A stretch of DNA of 5,531 nt from Burkholderiaceae bacterium (lineage in GTDB: Bacteria; Pseudomonadota; Gammaproteobacteria; Burkholderiales; Burkholderiaceae_C): the NCBI GenBank assembly GCA_031276435.1, contig JAISNB010000172.1:1-5531 (forward strand), given 5' to 3'. Shown here piece by piece: positions 1 through 5,531 of the stretch. Each line of letters begins with the position of its first letter. Position 1 is the stretch's first letter. A model generated the notes under the pieces. That model did no database searches, was not told where the DNA came from, and saw only the letters and a program-made list of their open reading frames with translations. A program made the position numbers and the translations under genes.

Positions 1-1077
1 AAATGCCGTCGCGGGCGCGGGCGGCGCGGCGCTGCTGGCGCTGTCAAGTGTTTGCGGCCTGTAATTGAGGCGCAGGGGGTCGCCATAGTCGCGGCGCAGG
101 TCGATGCTGCTTTTGTGGCCCACGGCGCCCAGGTGCTGCGCCAGCCAGCGGCTGGCCGCTTCTTGCCCCAGGACAAACAGTTTTTGTACGGTGCTCATTT
201 GTGGCAGCACTTTGGTGCCAGCGGGCAGTACGCTGAGTGCGGCGCCGCCGTCGATGCGGTGGATGTGGATGGCCGTCAGGCCACGGGGGGCCACGCCTTT
301 GCCCACCATGTCGTTGAGTACGCCAAGCGAGCGCATTTGCGCGATCAGGCTGGCGTTGAAGGTCAGATCGTTGATGCGATCCACGATTTCGGCCATGGTA
401 CGCGGCGTGCCTTCGTGGCGCAGCGGCGTGATTTGCACCAGCAGGATGTCGCGCGAGGCGCTGCGCTCGACCAGCGGGGTCAGGGCCGGGTTGTTGGAGT
501 AGCCGCCATCCCAGTAGGTACGCCCGTCGATTTCCGGTGCCTGGAACAGCAGCGGCAAACAGCCCGACGCGACGACGGCTTGTACGGTGAGTTTCTTGCC
601 GCTGAAGACGACGCAGCGCCCGGTTTCCACGTCGGTGGCGCTGACGTAGACGCACGGTTTGCGCAGGCGGCTGAGGCGCTCGAAGTCGATCTCGCGCTCC
701 AGCAGTTTGCGCAGCGGGTTGAAGTCCAGCGGGTTGGTCTGGTACGGGGAGACCCGGCTCATGGCGCCGGGCAGCGCGCCCATCATGATGCGCGCCATGC
801 GGCTTGGCGCGTGGCTGAGCGTGCCCATGGCCGTGACCTGGTTCCACACACGGGCCAGCGCTTCGCGCGCGCCTTCGGCCGGGTCGCGCCCACTGTCGCG
901 CGCTTGCGCCCATCCATGCGCCAGCGCCACAGCGTTGACGGCGCCGGCGCTGGCGCCGCTGATGCCTTCAAACTCAAGTCGCCCGTCGGCCAGCAGTTTG
1001 TCCAGTACGCCCCAGGTGAAGGCGCCGTGCGCGCCGCCGCCTTGCAGGGCAAGGTTGATTGTTTTTGGATTGGTCAT
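1..1077 (-). CDS. Patatin-like phospholipase family protein (3' end outside window)
   Basis: Predicted serine lipid acyl hydrolase of the patatin family, which uses a Ser-Asp dyad to cleave acyl esters of phospholipids. 359 codons are visible with no stop before the window edge, so the C-terminus is cut off. Near the N-terminus is the glycine-rich oxyanion loop GGGAHG (residues 13-18). The nucleophile elbow GASAG follows at 41-45, with Ser43 the expected nucleophile. The second dyad residue is Asp190 in the DGG motif (190-192, in TYWDGGYSNNP). All three signatures are intact and in the usual order and spacing. No signal peptide or membrane segment is seen, so a cytosolic or peripheral membrane location is likely. 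The visible C-terminus becomes Ala/Pro-rich. The ATG at 1077-1075 is chosen because it lies just before the first patatin strand; no good Shine-Dalgarno is visible. The family call is firm. The substrate and physiological role cannot be read from the sequence. Confidence 0.93.
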   Translation of the reverse strand, partial: MTNPKTINLALQGGGAHGAFTWGVLDKLLADGRLEFEGISGASAGAVNAVALAHGWAQARDSGRDPAEGAREALARVWNQVTAMGTLSHAPSRMARIMMGALPGAMSRVSPYQTNPLDFNPLRKLLEREIDFERLSRLRKPCVYVSATDVETGRCVVFSGKKLTVQAVVASGCLPLLFQAPEIDGRTYWDGGYSNNPALTPLVERSASRDILLVQITPLRHEGTPRTMAEIVDRINDLTFNASLIAQMRSLGVLNDMVGKGVAPRGLTAIHIHRIDGGAALSVLPAGTKVLPQMSTVQKLFVLGQEAASRWLAQHLGAVGHKSSIDLRRDYGDPLRLNYRPQTLDSASSAAPPAPATAF

Positions 1078-1085
1078 GGCAAAAG

Positions 1086-1127
1086 TGGAGCACAAGCGCG
1101 CTCCAAAGTTTAGAGTGGTTACTCCAA
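1086..1127 (-). promoter_or_regulatory. Clustered TGGAG dyads upstream of the patatin gene (possible operator)
   Basis: Between 9 and 50 bases upstream of the patatin start, the motif TGGAG/CTCCA occurs three times. TGGAGC (1086-1091) and GCTCCA (1100-1105) form a perfect 6-bp inverted repeat around 8 bases. A second CTCCAA (1122-1127) lies 21 bases, two helical turns, from the first (1101-1106). A smaller palindrome GAGT-GGTT-ACTC sits at 1113-1124. This spacing suits a dimeric regulator. The proximal dyad could instead form an mRNA hairpin near the ribosome site. No convincing -35/-10 pair was found, so the promoter itself is not called. Confidence 0.3.
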
Positions 1128-1229
1128 TAAGCGCCGCTTTTCAGACGCGGTGGCGCGATATTGCAAATTTGCGTGGCAAAGCCGCGGGCGGCGGGCAAGC
1201 GCGCGGCGGGCCATTTTTGCGCGCACAAG

Positions 1230-1261
1230 AAGGCGGCCAAGCGCGGGGTGAGCGGCCTTTT
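1230..1261 (-). terminator. Weak terminator-like hairpin downstream of the permease gene
   Basis: About 40 bases past the permease stop, AAGGC (1230-1234) pairs with GCCTT (1255-1259). After one mismatch there are two more G-C pairs, and the loop is about 14 bases. Read on the minus strand, the stem is followed by CTTGTG, a poor U-tract. It sits in the gap before the patatin gene, where a terminator would be expected, but the stem is short and imperfect. Confidence 0.3.
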
Positions 1262-1302
1262 GTGGCTCTACGGGTGGTGGTGGCCGCCGCTACGCGGATC
1301 AT

Positions 1303-3834
1303 TCAATCTGCCGCTTGGCGCAGTGTTTGCATGACCGGGCGGCGCAGTATTTCGCGCAGACCCCACCAGCCAGCGGCCAGCGCCAAAAGGCCACCGGCGG
1401 CGCTGCCAGCCAGCGGCGTCCAGGGCGAGACGGCCCAGTCAAAGTCGAACGCGTAATGCGCCAAGGCCCATCCCACAACGCTGGCTACGATGCTGGCCAG
1501 CAGCCCGGCCAGCAGGCCGACGCCAATCAGCTCGGCGCGCTGTACGCGGCGCAGCAAGGCGCTGCCCGCACCCATGGCGCGCATGACGGCCAGCTCGCGC
1601 GCGCGTTCTTCGCGCGTGGCGCTCACGGCGGCAAACAGCACGACCAGCCCCGCGGCCAGTGTGAAGGCGAACAGGAATTCCACCGCGCGGATGACTTGAT
1701 CGAGCACGCGCTGCACCTGCAACAAGGTGGCGCTCATGTCCACGTTGGTGATGTTGGGAAACTGGCGCACCAGCGCGCTGTCGAAACCCGGCGTTTCAGG
1801 CGCCCGGTACGCGGCCAGATAGGTCAGGGGCACCTCGGCGGGCATTTGCGCCACGGGAAACATGACAAAGAAGTTGGCGTGCATGGACGTCCAGTCCACT
1901 TTGCGCAAAGAGGTGATGCGCGATTCGTGCGCGATGCCCGCGATCTCGAAGCGCAGCACATCGCCCAGTTGGAGTCCCAGTGTTTCGGCCAACCCCTCTT
2001 CCACGCTGGCAGCGGCAGCATCGCCCGCGCGCCATTGCCCGGCCGTCAGGCTGTTGTGCGCGGGCATTTGCGCGTCGTAAGAGAGGTTGAATTCACGCTC
2101 CACCAGGCGCCTGGCGCGCTCTTGCGCGTAGTCGCCCGAGGCCACGGGCCGACCGTTGATGGCCACCAGCCGCCCGCGCACCATGGGGTACCAGTCCAGC
2201 CGCGCAACGCCCGCGCGCCGCAGCGCGGCCAGGAATTCGTCACCTTGCTCGGGCATGATGTTGATGACAAAGCGGTTGGGCGAATCGGGCGGCGTCGCGT
2301 TGCGCCAACTGTCCACCAGATCGGTGCGCAGCAGCACCAGCAGCACCAGCGCCATCAGGCCCACGGCCAGACTGCTGACCTGCACCACCGCATATGCCGG
2401 GCGCGCGGCAATCTGGCGCGTAGCCAGCACCAGCCAGCGCGACGCGGACGATTCGTTGACGCCACGGTGCAACAGCCGCACGGCACCCCAGGCCAGCAGT
2501 GCAAACAGCGCCACAGCCACGGCAAACCCGCCCACGGCAATTGACCCCAGCGTCAAATCACGGCTGGTGGCCAGCAGCAGCGCGGCAAACCCGGCCACGC
2601 CCAGAACCAGCGTCATGAGCGAGGCGGCCTTGATGCCCGCCAGATCGCGCCGGATCACGCGCAGCGGCGGCACCCGCGCCAGTTGCAGCACCGGCGGCAG
2701 GCCAAACGCCAGCAACAGCGTCAGCCCCACGCCCAGGCCAAACAGCGCGGGCCAGAGGCCAGGCGCGGGCAGGAGCGAATCCACCAGCCCGGCCAGCAAC
2801 AGCACAAATCCGTGGTGCACGCCGTAGCCAACGGCCATGCCGATCAGACTGGCCAGCAAACCCACGCACACGAACTCCAGCGTATACGTCCAGGCCATTT
2901 GGCGCTGGCTCACCCCGAGCACGCGCAGCATGGCCGCGCCATCGAGATGCCGCTCGGCAAAACCGCGCGCGGCCAGCGCCACCGCCACCGCCGACAACAA
3001 AGCCGCCAGCAGCGCCACCAGATTGAGGAATTTCTCGGCGCGATCGAGCGTCTGGTTCATCTCGGGACTGCCATCTTCCAGCGCGTCGATGCGCACACCC
3101 CTGGCCTGCGTGCGCTCGATCTCGGCGTTCACCCACTGCACGTAGCGCCGCACAGCACCGTCGTCCCCGGCCACAGCCATGCGGTAGCGAACGCGGCTGG
3201 CCGGTTGCACCAGCGCCGTGGCCGCCAGATCGGCCTGGTTGATCATCACGCGCGGCGAAAAATTGATGAAACCGCCGCCACGGTCAGGCTCGAACGCGAG
3301 AATCTGCCCAATGCGCAAACTCGCCTCGCCGAGCAGCAGCGTATCGCCCACAGCCAAGCCCAAACCCTCCAGCAGCGAGGCCTCTACCCACGCCTGCCCC
3401 GCGGGCGGAATCTGCCGCGTGGCCTGGCCCTGGAGATCGCCCGCGTTCTGCGTCACACGCAAAGCGCCACGCAGCGGATACCCTTCGGGCACGGCCTTGA
3501 GCGCCACCAGCCGCGCCGCGCCGCCTTGTGCATCGGCAGCGCGCGCCATGGTCGGGAAACTCAGCGTCTGCGCCACCGCCAGATTCTGGTTTTGCGCCTG
3601 CCGCACCCAGGCTGGCGGCAACGCACTGTCGCTGACCAGCACCGCGTCGCCGCCCAGAAGCTGGCGCGCGTCGCGCTGCAACCCGGCCTGCAAGCGATCC
3701 GAGAAAAACCCCACCGCCGTCAGCGCCGCCACCGCCAGCGCCACCGCCAGCAGCGCCAAACGCAACTCGCCCGCGCGCCAGTCGCGCCACAGTGCGCGCA
3801 GCGCCTGCATCAATGTGGAAGAAACTGTGTGCAT
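1303..3834 (-). CDS. FtsX/YbbP-type ABC transporter permease
   Basis: Inner-membrane permease of the FtsX/MacB superfamily, in the long YbbP-like class (about 800-850 residues; 843 here). Numbered from the chosen ATG, hydrophobic segments lie near 26-44, 270-290, 320-347, 359-383, 402-423, 428-455, 480-503, 719-739, 768-792 and 804-826. Two large periplasmic domains lie at about 47-267 and 504-717. Family-like stretches include DWRAGELR near the N-terminus, FSPRVMINQADL in the first periplasmic domain, VDWTSMHANFFVMFP in the second, and SATREERARELAVMRAMGA after segment 8, the usual FtsX cytoplasmic loop that meets the ATPase. Such permeases normally pair with a LolD/YbbA-like ATPase, but none is adjacent here. 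The substrate is unknown; lipid, lipoprotein or envelope work is typical of the superfamily. The start is uncertain: GTG at 3873, ATG at 3834 and ATG at 3810 are all in frame, and none has a clear Shine-Dalgarno. The middle one is chosen as the upstream ATG close to the conserved N-terminus. The reading frame is intact. Confidence 0.92.
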   Translation of the reverse strand: MHTVSSTLMQALRALWRDWRAGELRLALLAVALAVAALTAVGFFSDRLQAGLQRDARQLLGGDAVLVSDSALPPAWVRQAQNQNLAVAQTLSFPTMARAADAQGGAARLVALKAVPEGYPLRGALRVTQNAGDLQGQATRQIPPAGQAWVEASLLEGLGLAVGDTLLLGEASLRIGQILAFEPDRGGGFINFSPRVMINQADLAATALVQPASRVRYRMAVAGDDGAVRRYVQWVNAEIERTQARGVRIDALEDGSPEMNQTLDRAEKFLNLVALLAALLSAVAVALAARGFAERHLDGAAMLRVLGVSQRQMAWTYTLEFVCVGLLASLIGMAVGYGVHHGFVLLLAGLVDSLLPAPGLWPALFGLGVGLTLLLAFGLPPVLQLARVPPLRVIRRDLAGIKAASLMTLVLGVAGFAALLLATSRDLTLGSIAVGGFAVAVALFALLAWGAVRLLHRGVNESSASRWLVLATRQIAARPAYAVVQVSSLAVGLMALVLLVLLRTDLVDSWRNATPPDSPNRFVINIMPEQGDEFLAALRRAGVARLDWYPMVRGRLVAINGRPVASGDYAQERARRLVEREFNLSYDAQMPAHNSLTAGQWRAGDAAAASVEEGLAETLGLQLGDVLRFEIAGIAHESRITSLRKVDWTSMHANFFVMFPVAQMPAEVPLTYLAAYRAPETPGFDSALVRQFPNITNVDMSATLLQVQRVLDQVIRAVEFLFAFTLAAGLVVLFAAVSATREERARELAVMRAMGAGSALLRRVQRAELIGVGLLAGLLASIVASVVGWALAHYAFDFDWAVSPWTPLAGSAAGGLLALAAGWWGLREILRRPVMQTLRQAAD

Positions 3835-4178
3835 GGGGGAAAAACGGGGGATGACAGCAGCGGCAAGTATCACCGATCAGCGCAAAGCGCGCGCGGCGCG
3901 CCGGTCATTGAGGCCATGTTTCATTTCGTCATTGCGAGTGCCGCAGGGCATGTGGCAATCCATACCATTCCTTTCCGCAACGCAACCGGCATGCTCGCGC
4001 AGCCCCCCCTCGCCTGCCAGGACACTCTTGCGCCCGCAGCGGGAGAAAGGCGTGCATTGATGGACGAAAACGGACTCGAGGTCTGGCAGTTTTGCGGTGT
4101 GCCGCCATAGGCGCGCCATGCCCTTGCGGGCAGGCGGTGGCAAGTGGTGGTCGCGCGCCAATGGTTTATCCAGTGGTT
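3835..4178. other. Intergenic region without a supported gene
   Basis: This is the gap between the Fur-like gene's stop and the permease start. Open frames cross it on both strands, but their products are rich in Arg, Cys and His, lack any recognisable domain and run through a REP-like palindrome, so none is called. It contains the palindrome at 3931-3959, two copies of the 8-base palindrome GGCGCGCC (at the left end and at 4110-4117), and a small hairpin at 4119-4132 (TGCCC-TTGC-GGGCA). The permease promoter should lie here, but no good -35/-10 pair stands out. Confidence 0.6.
3931..3959. repeat. REP-like palindromic element
   Basis: ATTGC (3931-3935) pairs with GCAAT (3955-3959). Inside, TGCC (3939-3942) pairs with GGCA (3947-3950) around a four-base loop, with a 3/4-base internal loop between the stems. 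The flanks read CGTC on the left and CCATACC on the right. The 'CGTCATTGCGAG...GGCAATCC' form matches, from memory, a type of short intergenic palindrome scattered through many proteobacterial genomes. Only one copy is in this window, so dispersal in this genome is inferred. It may act at the mRNA level between the regulator cluster and the permease gene, or may simply be a dispersed element. Confidence 0.55.
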
Positions 4179-4772
4179 TTAACGGCGCGCGGATTTGTTT
4201 TGCGCGCCACGCCGCTGCCGCGCAAGGCGGATGTGCAGGGAGAGTTTGGCATCGCCAACTTGCAAGCCTTTCTGGGCGATGGCGGCAAGAATTTGGGCGC
4301 ACAGGCGCGGGTCGGATATGGTGACGCTGCTGCCGCCACTACCGTTGCTGTGGCTGGTGGTAACGCGCAGCACGGGGTTTTGCGTGTTTTGCGGCGCGAG
4401 GCTGTAGCACATGGCGCGGCCAGCGCTCCGGTGGCTCAAAAGAAGTGCGGCGTCGCACATTTGCCGCAGCGCGCGGTAGATGACGCTGACGTTGGTGTGC
4501 GGCAAGTCGCCGCGCTCGATGAGGCGGCGGTAGATGCCGTTGGCGCGCAAGGGATCGGGGGTTTGTGCAAGCAGTTCCAGCACGCTCACGCGCGCCAGCG
4601 TTGGGCGCAGGCCAGCGGCGCGCAAGCGGCGGGTAATGGCGCTTTCCGCGTCGCTGGCGGCGCTTTCTTCAGGCACTGCCCGGGACGGCGTGGCGCGCGC
4701 TCGCGGCTTGCGTTGGGCGGCGGCAAGGGCATGGCGGGCACCTTGATCCGGCGGAGCAACGGCGTGGCTCAT
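4179..4772 (-). CDS. Fur-family-like transcriptional regulator lacking the usual metal-ligand cluster
   Basis: DNA-binding regulator of 197 residues related to Fur. Residues 1-43 are a basic, Ala-rich, low-complexity extension. Residues 44-125 align by eye with the Fur winged helix: RLRAAGLRPTLARVSVLELL, then IYRRLIERG, then the recognition-helix region NVSVIYRALRQMCDAALLL, and the wing with His114 and MCYSL. After the wing, Fur proteins normally carry HHxHxxC-type ligands and CxxC. Here that stretch (126-150) is polar and Ser/Asn/Gly-rich with one His (141). The only cysteines are 106, 122 and 158. The C-terminal part (about 150-185) still resembles the Fur dimerisation fold. The ATG overlaps the MarR stop (ATGA), and GGGAGAG lies a few bases upstream as a good ribosome site, which fixes the start. 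Metal-dependent control is therefore doubtful. It may respond to another signal or act with the co-transcribed MarR protein. The fold assignment is fairly sure; the target genes are unknown. Confidence 0.82.
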   Translation of the reverse strand: MSHAVAPPDQGARHALAAAQRKPRARATPSRAVPEESAASDAESAITRRLRAAGLRPTLARVSVLELLAQTPDPLRANGIYRRLIERGDLPHTNVSVIYRALRQMCDAALLLSHRSAGRAMCYSLAPQNTQNPVLRVTTSHSNGSGGSSVTISDPRLCAQILAAIAQKGLQVGDAKLSLHIRLARQRRGAQNKSARR

Positions 4773-5380
4773 TGTTCTCTCCCGCGCCGTCTAGCGGAGG
4801 CAGGCGTTTTTGGCGCAGGTTTGCGGCGCGCCTGGCTTTGCCCGGGTGGCGGCGGCGCACCATCGCCTGCGGCAGGCCTTGCCTGGTTTGTGGCCGCCGC
4901 TTCCCAAAGGGCGAGCAGGCGGCCCAGCAAGGCGGCAAGGCTGGCGCGCTCGGTGGCGCTCAGCACGGCAAAAAGGCGGCTGGCGGTTTCTTGCTGGCGC
5001 TGGCGATGCACTTGCAGCACGGCGTGCCCGGATGGCGTGACGAAAAGGCGCCAGTTGCGCTTGTCGTTCTCGTCACGCTGGCGCAGGATCAATCGCTCCT
5101 TTTCCAGCTTGCGCAGCAGCTCACTCAAGGTGGCCGAGCGCACGTGAAGCATGTCCAGCAATTCGCGCTGGCCCAGGCCATCGCGCTCGCTGAGGATGAA
5201 CAGGATGCGCCCCTGCGCGTGGCGCGCCTGACCATCCGCGTGCAATTGGCGGCGGATGTGTTCGTCCAGGCCCTCGTTTCCGTGCGCTGCGCGCGCGCCG
5301 TGGCGCTGGCCGCGCATCAGCCATTTGCCAGTGCGCAGAAAGAGCTGGAACAGTTGTTCGTCGCTGACGCTTTCAGACAT
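4769..5380 (-). CDS. MarR-family winged-helix transcriptional regulator
   Basis: Dimeric MarR-type DNA-binding protein, 203 residues from the chosen ATG. The winged helix spans about 55-124: a helix with QGRILFILSERDGL, the helix-turn-helix QRELLDMLHVRSATLSELLR, a following helix KLEKERLILR, and a wing RDENDKRNWRLFVTPSG that matches the usual D-x-R-wing-TPxG layout. A helical dimerisation part follows (about 125-155), then a Pro/Ala/Arg-rich tail (155-203) longer than in typical MarR proteins (about 140-160 residues). It has no cysteine, so direct thiol sensing is excluded, but five histidines fall between residues 27 and 54. The ATG at 5380 gives MSESVSDEQLFQLF; an in-frame GTG at 5392 would add four residues, and neither has a strong Shine-Dalgarno. 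The start overlaps the upstream gene's stop by 8 bases, and the stop overlaps the Fur-like start by 4 bases, pointing to one coupled transcript. The ligand is unknown. Confidence 0.9.
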   Translation of the reverse strand: MSESVSDEQLFQLFLRTGKWLMRGQRHGARAAHGNEGLDEHIRRQLHADGQARHAQGRILFILSERDGLGQRELLDMLHVRSATLSELLRKLEKERLILRQRDENDKRNWRLFVTPSGHAVLQVHRQRQQETASRLFAVLSATERASLAALLGRLLALWEAAATNQARPAAGDGAPPPPGQSQARRKPAPKTPASARRRGREQ

Positions 5381-5531
5381 GGCGCGCGGCACTTTCTTGC
5401 GGGGTTTTCAGAAATTGCACGAATGCCTCGCCATGCTTGCAGCGGGGCGCGGCTATCGCGCATTGTTTGTGGCACAGTGGGCATTGCGCCGGAATGGCGA
5501 TGGGCGCGGGCGCTGCGGCTGTCGTGGACGC
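5373..5531 (-). CDS. C-terminal end of a small four-cysteine-motif protein (5' end outside window)
   Basis: A frame open from the window's right edge runs 52 codons to a TGA at 5375-5373, inside the first codons of the MarR gene (ATGTCTGA, 8-base overlap). After an Ala/Pro-rich stretch it carries CPLCHKQCAIAAPRCKHG at residues 17-34 of the visible part: C-x2-C-x3-C-x6-C, followed by Gly. It then ends with a short tail (EAFVQFLKTPQESAARHV). The clustered cysteines suggest zinc or iron-sulphur binding. Coding is supported by the ordered motif, the overlap with a real gene and the lack of stops up to the edge, though the frame is short and GC-rich. The start is not visible, so it may be a small protein or the tail of a larger one. 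I recall similar short Cys motifs beside MarR genes in other bacteria, but could not check this. Confidence 0.6.
   Translation of the reverse strand, partial: ASTTAAAPAPIAIPAQCPLCHKQCAIAAPRCKHGEAFVQFLKTPQESAARHV

Noticed and set aside
52..1113. A 353-codon plus-strand frame opposite the patatin gene
   Set aside because: The minus strand carries intact patatin motifs over the same bases; the plus-strand product shows no domain.
1252..1287. Inverted repeat GCGGCC/GGCCGC after the permease stop
   Set aside because: It has a 24-base loop and no T-tract; in such GC-rich sequence this is expected by chance.
2683..4110. A long plus-strand frame (475 codons) opposite the permease
   Set aside because: It is rich in Gln, His and Arg, the usual shadow of a GC-rich gene on the other strand, and the minus-strand permease is clearly the real gene.
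4102..4137. Nested hairpin (CCGCC/GGCGG outside, TGCCC/GGGCA inside) as terminator of the regulator operon
   Set aside because: No T-tract follows on the minus strand and the outer stem has a large asymmetric loop; a termination role cannot be supported.
4158..4180. Stem CCAATGG/CCAGTGG followed by TTTT on the plus strand
   Set aside because: The central pair is mismatched, the T-run is on the plus side, and no plus-strand gene ends there.
3877..4302. A 141-codon minus-strand frame between the Fur-like gene and the permease
   Set aside because: It overlaps the 3' end of the Fur-like gene in another frame, passes through the REP-like palindrome and has no recognisable domain; its composition looks like translated intergenic DNA.
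4092..5147. A 351-codon plus-strand frame opposite the two regulator genes
   Set aside because: It is a shadow of the MarR and Fur-like genes, with low-complexity Ala/Gly/Arg composition and no ribosome site.
1..5531. Search for CRISPR arrays, tRNA/rRNA genes, insertion sequences and att sites
   Set aside because: No regularly spaced direct repeats, no cloverleaf-like sequence, and no transposase or integrase motif was seen on either strand.

Overview
The window is GC-rich with dense GCGC/CGCG content. All five supported genes lie on the minus strand. The protein types, long FtsX-type permease and codon use suggest a betaproteobacterium, probably Burkholderiales (Comamonadaceae-like). That assignment is inference from general resemblance, not from a database match.

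Read in the direction of transcription (right to left), the window opens with a three-gene regulatory cluster, bases 5531 to 4179. First is the 3' end of a gene whose product ends in a compact four-cysteine motif (C-x2-C-x3-C-x6-C). Its stop overlaps the start of a MarR-family regulator by 8 bases. The MarR stop in turn overlaps the start of a Fur-like regulator by 4 bases (ATGA). The Fur-like protein keeps the winged-helix half of Fur but has lost the usual His/Cys metal-ligand cluster. The tight overlaps argue for one coupled transcript. This cluster is the most unusual part of the window.

Next is a gene-free stretch (about 3835-4178) with a REP-like palindrome at its centre. It separates the regulators from a large inner-membrane protein at 1303-3834, an FtsX/YbbP-type ABC permease with about ten predicted membrane segments and two large periplasmic domains. 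No ABC ATPase gene is adjacent, on the upstream side or downstream.

After a short gap with a weak terminator-like hairpin and a set of TGGAG dyads, the last gene is a patatin-like phospholipase. Its catalytic motifs are intact, and it runs off the left edge of the window. The permease and the phospholipase both concern membranes or lipids, but nothing here proves that they act together.
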